A stretch of DNA of 64,000 bases from Acidobacteriota bacterium (GTDB lineage: Bacteria; Acidobacteriota; Terriglobia; Acidiferrales; UBA7541): NCBI GenBank assembly GCA_013289855.1, contig JABCZD010000010.1:113298-177297 (forward strand). The letters run 5' to 3'. A model generated the notes under the pieces. That model was not told where the DNA came from and ran no database searches. It was given only the letters and a program-made list of their open reading frames with translations. Both the position numbers and the translations under genes were made by a program. Within the stretch, counting starts at the first letter, position 1. The number at the start of each line of letters is the position of its first letter. Below, piece after piece: positions 35,102 through 42,167 of this stretch.

Positions 35102-35829
35102 GATGTTCTCCCTGTGGACTGCGAGACTATTCTAGCGCTGTTTGCTTCCATTGGATGGTGGAGGGTGGCAGCTGGTCGCGAGATTTTGCGCGAGGGCCGT
35201 GTGCGGCCAAGGCGCTCAGCCAGGGAGGCTGTGCCACAAAATCTGAGATCTGGGGATACGCCACGGGTTTGATTTTGTAAGTGTTCATTTTGCAGGGGAT
35301 GAAGTTCTTTGTTTTGATAGAGTTTTGCAAGTGTTCATTCTAAATAGGTTATGGGCTTTCTGTTACACGGATGGTTTACTACGGGCTGAGAACAGCAATT
35401 CGGTCTTTCGGCCGTTTTAGGTTTTGGCCAGTAAAGGCGGAGTCAAGCACTTCGGGCAGACCCCTCAGGGTGAACCGCCGCATTCCAAACTGCGGACAAG
35501 GGTCACATTGAGTTTGTTTTGATTTGGGGTGATGCACCGCTGGGGTGCAGGCGTACTTCTCTACTTGGGCAGTATAACGAATAGTAGCCAGATGGTCAAG
35601 CAATTTATAGGTACTAGTAGATACAATCGCGCCTCGGAACGTATGAAGAGGTTTTGGTCACGGCAGGATTTGCCGGTTGGCGCGGGTGTGGTCGGCAAAG
35701 CTGACCCAGGTTTTGTCCGGCGCATTGTGGCGGGCTGGTAAGTTCCCTTTTTTCAACTCATTGGCTGGCGAGCGAGGCTTGGACGAGTGGGCCGCGCGGT
35801 GCAGTGGTGTGGCGTGAGGTTGTGGCGTT
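35102..35829. other. Intergenic region before flgF
   Basis: 728 bases. TTTTG(T/C)AAGTGTTCATT occurs twice as a direct repeat (35273-35289 and 35323-35339), exactly 50 bases apart with one mismatch. I do not see a sigma-28 box before flgF, so the rod/ring operon may use another promoter. Short open frames here have no supporting pattern. Confidence 0.45.
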
Positions 35830-36579
35830 ATGAATAGCGGATTTTATGCGGCGTTTACCGGGTACGAGGCGCGCATCGATGCGTTGGATGTGCTGGCCAA
35901 CAATTTGGCGAATGCGAACACCAACGGTTTCAAGGCGCAGCATACGTTTTACCGGACGTTTGCAGATTGGCTGGAGCCGGGATCCGGTTCGGCGATGAAC
36001 TTGGCGGCGAATAAATATGGGGTGTTGGGCGGAACAAGGTTGGACCTGTCGCAGGGCACATTGACCCTGACCGGGAACGACACCGACGTGGCGCTGCAAG
36101 GAACGGGATTTTTTGCGGTGCAGACCGCCGCGGGCGTGCGGTACACACGGGACGGAAGCTTCACGATCGATAAGAATCGCAAGCTGGTCACGCAGTCCGG
36201 CGATGCGGTCCTGAGCGCGCAGCCGGACGGGCTGGTGCAGCCAATTCAACTGCCCGCGGGCAAGTTGAATATCAGCGCAGACGGGACAGTGTCAGTGGAT
36301 GGCGCCCTGGTGGCGAAGCTGCGCATTGAGGATTTCCCCGCAGGCACGGCGCTGTCGCAGGAAGGCAGCAGCAATCTAACGGCGCCGGCGGGAAGCGGGA
36401 AGGCGGCGACGAATGTCTCTGTGATGCAGGGTTCGCTGGAGTCGTCCAATAGCGACGCGGTGCGCACCACCGTGGCCATCATGGACTTGGAACGCACGGC
36501 GCAAGCCATGGAGAAGGCGTTGTCGATTTTTCACAACGAATTCAATAAGACCGCGGCGCAGGATATCGGCCGCGTGTAG
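35830..36579 (+). CDS. flgF: Flagellar basal-body rod protein FlgF
   Basis: 249 residues. Proximal rod protein of the flagellar axial family. The N-terminal signature LDVLANNLANANTNGFKA and the C-terminal helix ENLQ-type region (SNSDAVRTTVAIMDLERTAQ) form the coiled ends, with a beta domain between (LQGTGFFAVQTAAGVRYTRDG). Upstream of flgG with 35 bases between, as in most flagellar operons; first of six co-directional rod/ring genes. It is told from FlgG by its shorter, less canonical N-terminus (NSGFYAAFTGYEA). Confidence 0.9.
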   Translation: MNSGFYAAFTGYEARIDALDVLANNLANANTNGFKAQHTFYRTFADWLEPGSGSAMNLAANKYGVLGGTRLDLSQGTLTLTGNDTDVALQGTGFFAVQTAAGVRYTRDGSFTIDKNRKLVTQSGDAVLSAQPDGLVQPIQLPAGKLNISADGTVSVDGALVAKLRIEDFPAGTALSQEGSSNLTAPAGSGKAATNVSVMQGSLESSNSDAVRTTVAIMDLERTAQAMEKALSIFHNEFNKTAAQDIGRV

Positions 36580-36614
36580 CAATAGCAGGGACAACGAAGA
36601 GGAGATTTAAAGCT

Positions 36615-37406
36615 ATGTCACGAGCGTTGTATACGGCAGCGAGCGGCATGCAGGCGCAAGAGTTGAATCTGGACAACGTGGCCAACAATCTGGCGAACGC
36701 CAGCACCGCGGGTTTTCGGCGGCGGCGGCTGCAATTTCAGGACTTGGTGTACCAGAATTTGGTGGCGCCGGGCTCGGCAGCGACGCAGCAAACTACCTAT
36801 CCCGCAGGATTGCAGATTGGTTTGGGGACACGAACCGCGTCGTCGGAAGTGATTCAGCAGCAGGGCGACTACAACATGACGGGGAATCCGCTGGATTTGA
36901 CCATCGAGGGGCAAGGATTCTTTCAGATCCAGCTGCCAACCGGGGAGGTCGCATACACCAGGTCCGGCGAATTTCATATGGATTCCACGGGCATCATCGT
37001 GGACGCGCAGGGAAATCAACTGCAGCCGGCGATCACTATTCCGGCGGCGGCGACGAACGTGACCATCGGGTCGGACGGCACGGTGAGCGTGACGCTACCG
37101 AATCAAACGCAATCGCAAACCGTGGGAACGATTCAGCTGGCAAACTTTGCCAACGCCGGCGGATTGAGCAGCGTGGGAAACAACTATTTTCTGGAGACTA
37201 CGGCCTCGGGAAATCCGATTGTGGGGACGCCGGGAGGTTCGGAAGGGCTGGGAAGCATTCAGCAGGGCGCGCTGGAGAATTCGAACGTGGATATCGTGAC
37301 GGAATTTATCAACATGATCATGGCGCAGCGGTCGTATGAAGCGAACTCGCGCGTGGTGAAGGCCGCGGACGAGATGGCGCAGACGATCAATGGATTGACG
37401 AGCTAG
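36615..37406 (+). CDS. flgG: Flagellar distal rod protein FlgG
   Basis: 263 residues, the usual length. N-terminal SRALYTAASGMQAQELNLDN and VANNLANASTAGFRRRR, central LTIEGQGFFQIQLP and GEVAYTRSGEF, and C-terminal NVDIVTEFINMIMAQRSYEA are diagnostic. Forms the distal rod joining the basal body to the hook; exported by the flagellar type III system, so no signal peptide is expected. GAGGAG upstream of ATG. Confidence 0.97.
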   Translation: MSRALYTAASGMQAQELNLDNVANNLANASTAGFRRRRLQFQDLVYQNLVAPGSAATQQTTYPAGLQIGLGTRTASSEVIQQQGDYNMTGNPLDLTIEGQGFFQIQLPTGEVAYTRSGEFHMDSTGIIVDAQGNQLQPAITIPAAATNVTIGSDGTVSVTLPNQTQSQTVGTIQLANFANAGGLSSVGNNYFLETTASGNPIVGTPGGSEGLGSIQQGALENSNVDIVTEFINMIMAQRSYEANSRVVKAADEMAQTINGLTS

Positions 37407-37457
37407 TGGTGGTTCCGGGCCGGCGATAGCCGGAACCCGTTAAGAAGGAAGATGCGA

Positions 37458-38387
37458 ATGCAAACGCGACGACGATATGTGAAGTGGCTGACCACGGCGC
37501 TGATTCCCGCGCTTGCAGGAGCGCTGGGATGCACTCTTTTCGCGGGAAATAGCGAGGGCGGTGCGGCGCGGATCGCGCTGCTGGCGCAGGTGCGAATTTC
37601 GGGCGATGCGATTTTGCTGGCGAACCTTTTGCCGGACGACATTTCCGGAAAAGTGCGAGAGCTGGCTAGTGGTATTTCGTTGGGCAAAACGCCGCAAAAC
37701 GGCAGCGCACGCACCTTGCAAGCCGCGATGATTGCGGAAGCAATGGAACGCTCGGGAATAGCGTCCGCGCAATTTGTGATTCCGGAAGTGATTTCCGTGG
37801 AGCGCGACGGGCGGCTGCTGAGCTGCGAGGAAATTCTTGCCAGCGTGCGGGAGGCTGTGACGAGATTTTCCTTGTCGTCCCATGCGGAAGCGGCACTGAT
37901 CGCCGTGCGACCTGCCGATATTACTTGGGACTCTGGACTACGGGTTCCGCTGGGAGATGCGCGGTTAAGAGTACTGGACATGACGGTGAATGTGGCTGCG
38001 GGACAGGCGAGTTTTCGCGTGGCGGCGGAATCGGAAGCGCACGGAGTACCGTTTGAGGTTTTTGCGCGGCTGCCGGCGGGCAAGATTTTGCTGGAGGGGA
38101 ACGTCGCGGGCATGCCGCAAGCCACGGAAAAGCTGGTACTCGCGAGCACACCGCGCAAGGCGACCACGCCGCTAAGCGGTGGGGAGGTTGCCGAAGGACC
38201 GGTGCTGGTGGCGGCGGGAAAGGCGGCGCGATTGCGGCTGCACTCGCAGAATTCGAATATTTTGCTGGAGGTACAAGCGTTGCAGGCAGGCCGCGCGGGC
38301 GAGACGATTCGCGTACGCGTGTTGGCTAGCGGAAGAACGCTGCGTGCGCGAGTGATCGGGGAGCGGGAGCTCGATGCGATTTTTTAG
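37458..38387 (+). CDS. flgA: P-ring assembly chaperone FlgA
   Basis: 309 residues. Periplasmic chaperone for the FlgI P ring. A signal peptide (TTALIPALAGALG) is followed by an N-terminal region and a C-terminal SAF domain (VLVAAGKAARLRLHSQN, AGETIRVRVLASGRTLRARV). AAGGAA at 37445-37450 is better spaced for the ATG at 37458 than for the ATG at 37452. Two CGCAGGG hairpins separate it from flgH. Confidence 0.85.
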   Translation: MQTRRRYVKWLTTALIPALAGALGCTLFAGNSEGGAARIALLAQVRISGDAILLANLLPDDISGKVRELASGISLGKTPQNGSARTLQAAMIAEAMERSGIASAQFVIPEVISVERDGRLLSCEEILASVREAVTRFSLSSHAEAALIAVRPADITWDSGLRVPLGDARLRVLDMTVNVAAGQASFRVAAESEAHGVPFEVFARLPAGKILLEGNVAGMPQATEKLVLASTPRKATTPLSGGEVAEGPVLVAAGKAARLRLHSQNSNILLEVQALQAGRAGETIRVRVLASGRTLRARVIGERELDAIF

Positions 38388-38406
38388 CGGGACGTATTGC
38401 CTGTAA

Positions 38407-38491
38407 CGCAGGGTGCTTGGTTTCGCGCCCTGCGGTCTTTGTGATCCGTGGCGCGGAAAAAGCCGCAGGGCTCAAAAGCAAGCGCCCTGCG
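38407..38491. repeat. Paired CGCAGGG-N14-CCCTGCG hairpins between flgA and flgH
   Basis: Two hairpins with the same 7-bp stem and a 14-base loop, at 38407-38434 and 38464-38491. The second is the reverse complement of the family consensus seen at 61445-61472 (loop CGCTTGC..TAAG). The inverted pairing is like a REP/BIME unit. It could also stabilise or attenuate the flgA-flgH transcript. Confidence 0.65.
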
Positions 38492-38552
38492 CTACAGGTC
38501 ACGGAAACACATCGGCGAAAAATGGGCGGGAGTGCTCGGGAGGAGACGGCAA

Positions 38553-39287
38553 ATGCGTTCGCGAAGATACGTGTTGCTCACGGTGGTGGCGCTGGCGGTG
38601 ATGGTACTGGCGATGGTGGTGCAGGAAGCCTCCGCGTGGCCGTTTTCGCGCCTGGTGAAGTCCAAGCCCGATCCGGTTAACTCTTCGCTGCAGGACTATT
38701 TGCAGAGCGTGCGGGTGGCAAACACGGTGGCGCCGACGACGGTAGGAAGTTTGTGGAGCGGCGTGGGCGCGTTGGCGGTGCTGGCAACGGACTATCGCGC
38801 GCGAAATCCCGGCGACCTGGTGGTGATCAATTTGAGCGACAGCTTCATTGCGAATACCAGCGGAGAGAATCAGCAGTCTCGCGCGTTCACGAGCAACTCG
38901 GCGATTACCGGGCTGGTGGGCACGGTGGGCGCGCGGAGCCGGCTGCAGAACCTCTTTAACGCAAATTCGGGAAATACGTTGGACGGAAAAGGCGCTTCGA
39001 CGCTGAGTTCGAATGTGCAGTTGACGCTGTCAGCGCAAGTGGTGGAAACGCTGCCGAACGGAATTTTGGTGGTGCAAGGAGCACGGGATATTTCCGTGGG
39101 CAACGACCGGCAGACGGTGATATTGCGCGGGCTGGTGCGGCCGGAGGATCTTTCGCCGACGAATACGATTGCATCGTCGGAGATTTCGAATATGCAGGTG
39201 GAGATAAAGGGCAAGGGCGCGGTGGCGGAGATTACAAGGCAGCCGAATATCGTGATTCGAACTTTGCTGCGGCTGTTTAGTTTCTGA
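38553..39287 (+). CDS. flgH: Flagellar L-ring protein FlgH
   Basis: 244 residues. Forms the outer-membrane L ring. Diagnostic stretches: GDLVVINLSDSF, LSSNVQLTLSAQVVETLPNG, LVVQGARDISVGNDRQTVILRG and VRPEDLSPTNTI. I chose ATG 38553 because GGAGGAGA lies just before it; the longer frame from 38448 would translate through a dispersed hairpin. The signal sequence (LLTVVALAVMVLAMVVQEASAW) lacks the Cys lipobox normally found on FlgH, so lipid anchoring is doubtful here. Confidence 0.9.
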   Translation: MRSRRYVLLTVVALAVMVLAMVVQEASAWPFSRLVKSKPDPVNSSLQDYLQSVRVANTVAPTTVGSLWSGVGALAVLATDYRARNPGDLVVINLSDSFIANTSGENQQSRAFTSNSAITGLVGTVGARSRLQNLFNANSGNTLDGKGASTLSSNVQLTLSAQVVETLPNGILVVQGARDISVGNDRQTVILRGLVRPEDLSPTNTIASSEISNMQVEIKGKGAVAEITRQPNIVIRTLLRLFSF

Positions 39288-39315
39288 CGCTGGATTAGTA
39301 ACTGAGGGATCGGCT

Positions 39316-40521
39316 ATGCGGATGGATTCGCGGAAGAGAGACGACGCGCTGAAAGCTTGCCTCGGACGGGCACGGCATGCCATGCCCCTACGATGGGTGG
39401 GCGTATTTTTACTGGTGGTGATGCAGCCTGGCGCGGTTTGCGCCGACCAGCCTGCGCGGATCGCTACGGCGGGGCCGCATGTGGCACGGATCAAAGACGT
39501 CACGACGGTGGAAGGTGTGCGCGAAAACATGCTGATCGGGTACGGGCTGGTGGTGGGTCTGGCGGGAACGGGAGACAAGCAGCAGACGATTTTTTCTGTG
39601 CAGACGCTGGCAAACATGCTGCAACGCATGGGAGTAAATATTCAGAGCCAGATCACGACGATCCAGGTGCGGAATATTGCAGCGGTGTTCGTGACGGCCA
39701 CGCTTCCGCCGTTTTCGCGGCCGGGCGTGCAACTGGATGTGACGGTCTCTTCCATTGGAGACGCAAAGAGTTTATATGGCGGGACGCTGCTGCTGACGCC
39801 GCTTTCGGCGCCGGACGGGCAGGTGTATGCGGTGGCGCAGGGCGGACTGGTGCTGGGCGGATACAGCGCGGGCGGCGGCGGAAATACGAAAGTGGTGAAT
39901 CACCCAAACGTGGCGCGCATTCCGATGGGCGCGGTGGTGGAACGGGATTCGTCGGTGAGCCTGGCAAAGTTCAGTTCACTATCGCTGCTGCTGCGCGATG
40001 AAGATTTTGATACGGCGAAGGACGTGGCGTCGGCGATTAACACGGAGCTGGGAGGTCCGGCGGCGCGTGTGGTGGATAGCCGGCGCATCGAGATCGCGGA
40101 TGTACACGCGGCGGGCGTGGATGTTCCCGCGCTGATGGCGCGTATCGGGAGCCTGGCGGTGCACGTGAAGACGATCGCGAGAGTAGTGGTGAACGAGCGT
40201 ACGGGGACGGTGGTGCTGGGCGGAAACGTGACTATCGGTCCGTGCGCGATTTTGCACGGCAACCTATCGATTGAAGTGAGCACGGAGTTTCAGGTTTCGC
40301 AACCGGGGCCGTTTTCGAACGGCACCACGCAGGTAGTGCCGCAGACGCAGGTGCGCGCGCAAGAGTCGCCTTTGCAGGTGGTGCAGTTGAAGGAAGGCGC
40401 GACCGTGGAGGAACTTGTTCGCGGGCTACAGATGATGGGAGCTTCGGCGCGAGATGTGGTGGCGATTCTGCAAGCGATTCGTGCCGCGGGCGCGCTGAAC
40501 GCGGAATTGGACGTGTTATGA
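39316..40521 (+). CDS. flgI: Flagellar P-ring protein FlgI
   Basis: 401 residues. Periplasmic P-ring subunit. Landmarks: ARIKDVTTVEGVRENMLIGY, GLAGTGDKQQTIFSVQTLAN, DVTVSSIGDAKSLYGGTLL, NPHVARIPMGA-like stretch and C-terminal LVRGLQMMGASARDVVAILQ. GAGGGAT before ATG 39316 supports the long start, which puts a 20-bp palindrome (39368-39387) inside the pre-signal region (LGRARHAMPLRW). A start at 39382 would give a shorter, cleaner signal peptide. Overlaps flgJ by 4 bases. Confidence 0.95.
   Translation: MRMDSRKRDDALKACLGRARHAMPLRWVGVFLLVVMQPGAVCADQPARIATAGPHVARIKDVTTVEGVRENMLIGYGLVVGLAGTGDKQQTIFSVQTLANMLQRMGVNIQSQITTIQVRNIAAVFVTATLPPFSRPGVQLDVTVSSIGDAKSLYGGTLLLTPLSAPDGQVYAVAQGGLVLGGYSAGGGGNTKVVNHPNVARIPMGAVVERDSSVSLAKFSSLSLLLRDEDFDTAKDVASAINTELGGPAARVVDSRRIEIADVHAAGVDVPALMARIGSLAVHVKTIARVVVNERTGTVVLGGNVTIGPCAILHGNLSIEVSTEFQVSQPGPFSNGTTQVVPQTQVRAQESPLQVVQLKEGATVEELVRGLQMMGASARDVVAILQAIRAAGALNAELDVL
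39368..39387. repeat. Dispersed palindrome within flgI 5' coding region
   Basis: GGGCACGGCATGCCATGCCC, followed by CTAC, is a near-perfect 20-bp palindrome with one mismatched pair. It matches the family with GTAGGGGC-GCATGC cores at 59081-59103 and 63871-63890. It lies in frame in the flgI leader. Confidence 0.7.
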
Positions 40522-40937
40522 GCGCGACGGGAATGATGCTGGGCCAGCTGGCGGAGGGGGCGAACGGGCTGGCGTCGCGACCGGTTTTGGATGCGGCGAG
40601 TATAGCGTCTCACGCTAACTCGCATGGCACGAAGGCAGCGACCACGCCTCGGGAACGCAAGTTGCAGCAGGCGGCGGGGCAGTTTGAGTCGATGCTGATG
40701 TCGAATTTGTGGAAATCCATGAAGTCGGCGTTTGACGATGATGATTCGGAGTACAGCGATCCGGCGCACGGCGCGATGGATGAATGGGGCATGGACGCGA
40801 TGTGCAGCGCGGTGGGGAAGAGCGGCGGGCTGGGAATTGCCAAGCTGATAATGAAGGACTTAGAGCCCAAGATTGCGGGTTCGCAGGCACTGAAAGGAGG
40901 CGCGGGGATTAAAGGTTTGACCGAATTTCGCCGATAG
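40518..40937 (+). CDS. flgJ: Rod-binding protein FlgJ (N-terminal domain only)
   Basis: 139 residues. Contains the rod-binding domain of FlgJ (KLQQAAGQFESMLMSNLWKSM, GLGIAKLIMKDL) but no C-terminal muramidase, as in many non-enteric bacteria, so rod penetration of peptidoglycan must use another hydrolase. Starts in a 4-base overlap (ATGA) with flgI. Its 3' end carries a sigma-28-like promoter for flgM. Confidence 0.9.
   Translation: MSATGMMLGQLAEGANGLASRPVLDAASIASHANSHGTKAATTPRERKLQQAAGQFESMLMSNLWKSMKSAFDDDDSEYSDPAHGAMDEWGMDAMCSAVGKSGGLGIAKLIMKDLEPKIAGSQALKGGAGIKGLTEFRR
40910..40937 (+). promoter_or_regulatory. Sigma-28-type promoter, upstream copy for flgM
   Basis: TAAAGGTTT (from 40910) and GCCGATAG (40930-40937) match the FliA consensus TAAAGTTT-N11-GCCGATAA with one extra base in the spacing. 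It overlaps the last codons of flgJ. Confidence 0.5.
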
Positions 40938-40972
40938 TAGTGGTTAGAAGCGTCAGAGACGCGGAGCGCAAT

Positions 40973-40999
40973 TAAAGTCTTGCAAGATTCGGTCGATAG
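40973..40999 (+). promoter_or_regulatory. Sigma-28-type promoter for flgM
   Basis: TAAAGTCT (40973-40980), an exact 11-base spacer, then GTCGATAG (40992-40999): 7 of 8 and 6 of 8 matches to the FliA consensus at the consensus spacing. It sits about 80 bases before the flgM ATG and would drive flgM-flgN-flgK-flgL. Confidence 0.75.
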
Positions 41000-41079
41000 G
41001 ACCGGAAAGCGCTCTGAAGTTTGTCACAGGGACGGTTCCAAATTGGAAAACCCTCGGCGCGCCGCGAAGGAGTTTGGTC

Positions 41080-41400
41080 ATGAATATTGATCCCAAGATT
41101 CAGATTACTGGCGATGCGCAATCGGAGCCGGTGCAGAGCCAGCGTACGGGCGACCGCGTAAGCGGGACGAGCAAAGCGGCGCAGGTATTGCCGGGCAGCG
41201 GCGAAGATACGGTCAGCATTTCCAGCACGCATCAAGAGGTGCAATCGTTGACGGCGAGTTTAACGGCCGTGCTGGAAGTACGGAGCCAACTGGTGAGCAG
41301 CTTTCGCGAGCGGATTCAGCAGGGGCAGTATCAGCCGTCGAGCAATCAAGTGGCGGACGCGATTGCGCAGGAGTACGGGAAGCTGAACGTTTCGGGGTAA
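41080..41400 (+). CDS. flgM: Anti-sigma-28 factor FlgM
   Basis: 106 residues. Binds FliA until exported through the completed hook. N-terminal half is polar and disordered; C-terminal sigma-binding helices are read in EDTVSISSTHQEVQSLTASL and RSQLVSSFRERIQQGQYQPSSNQVADAIAQEY. GAAGGAG precedes ATG 41080; the TTG two codons upstream is less likely. Two sigma-28-type promoters lie before it, giving the usual negative feedback on its own expression. Confidence 0.9.
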   Translation: MNIDPKIQITGDAQSEPVQSQRTGDRVSGTSKAAQVLPGSGEDTVSISSTHQEVQSLTASLTAVLEVRSQLVSSFRERIQQGQYQPSSNQVADAIAQEYGKLNVSG

Positions 41401-41420
41401 GAGGGAAGTGCTGGGAGCGT

Positions 41421-41498
41421 GGTCGCAAGTGACGATCACATATAACGATTGTCGGTAATGATCGCAAGTACCGATCGCAAGTAGTGATCGCAAGCAAC
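41421..41498. repeat. 13-bp tandem repeat array between flgM and the next gene
   Basis: Six consecutive 13-bp units begin at 41421, 41434, 41447, 41460, 41473 and 41486. The last three are GATCGCAAGTACC, GATCGCAAGTAGT and GATCGCAAGCAAC; the first reads GGTCGCAAGTGAC; units 2 and 3 are more diverged. It occupies most of the flgM-orf62 gap. Minisatellite, or protein-binding array. Confidence 0.7.
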
Positions 41499-41517
41499 GA
41501 GGGCGAAGCACAGCACG

Positions 41518-41706
41518 ATGCCCGACAACCTAACTCCGACGCGCATTGAGCCATTGAGCTCGGGTGTGAACGGGAGCGCGGAAAAAGAAGGGGAGTACCC
41601 GCGCCCGAAAGAACGACGGAAGGCCAGCGCGGTGGAGAAGAAGCCGGCGGCGCCGCTCGTTGAAATTGAAAATGAAGTAGAACACCAGTTGGATGAACAG
41701 GCGTGA
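41518..41706 (+). CDS. Small Glu/Lys-rich protein in the flagellar operon (62 aa)
   Basis: 62 residues, no recognised family, highly charged (AEKEGEYPRPKERRKAS; LVEIENEVEHQLDEQ). It ends 3 bases before flgN. It could be a real small flagellar-associated protein or a non-functional frame; the tight spacing to flgN and helical acidic C-terminus favour real. No clear Shine-Dalgarno sequence. Confidence 0.45.
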   Translation: MPDNLTPTRIEPLSSGVNGSAEKEGEYPRPKERRKASAVEKKPAAPLVEIENEVEHQLDEQA

Positions 41707-41709
41707 AGC

Positions 41710-42165
41710 GTGAATAACGAAACTGAGCGATACCTGGAAATGTTGGATCGGCGCATTGGACTGCTCGGCACGCTGGCGGAATCGTTTGTCGAAGTACGTG
41801 CGGATATTATTTGCCTGGATGTGAGCGGGCTGGAAGCGCGCATCGCGCAGCAAGAGCAACTCTGCCGGCAGGTGGGCGCGTTGGATAGGCAACTGGATAA
41901 GTTACAAGAGCAATGCGTAACGAGCTTGCGGACGTCGACGGGGCGATCCGGAAGCGAAAGGGAAGTGGTGGCGGCGCGGCTCGTGGAAACCGGAGAACGG
42001 ATGAAGTCCGCGCAAGGGCGCGTGAAACAGCTGAACGCTACGCATCAAGAGCTTTTGCGTCGGTGCCGGCGCACGACGGGAGCTTTGTTGAACTTGTATT
42101 CGACGTTTGAGGCGACCTACGCCGAGCCATATCGCGCGCGCCATTCCGCACAAGGAAGAGTGTAG
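41710..42165 (+). CDS. flgN: FlgN-like flagellar export chaperone
   Basis: 151 residues, nearly all helical (ERYLEMLDRRIGLLGTLAES, LEARIAQQEQLCRQVGALDR, ERMKSAQGRVKQLNATHQEL). FlgN chaperones FlgK and FlgL to the export gate, and the gene lies directly before flgK/flgL, the usual place. Sequence identity to FlgN is low, so the call rests on position, size and helical pattern. It starts with GTG. Confidence 0.7.
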   Translation: MNNETERYLEMLDRRIGLLGTLAESFVEVRADIICLDVSGLEARIAQQEQLCRQVGALDRQLDKLQEQCVTSLRTSTGRSGSEREVVAARLVETGERMKSAQGRVKQLNATHQELLRRCRRTTGALLNLYSTFEATYAEPYRARHSAQGRV

Positions 42166-42167
42166 CC

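Noticed and set aside
35379..35603. 74-residue minus-strand open frame before flgF
   Set aside because: No ribosome site or recognisable pattern; composition looks random.
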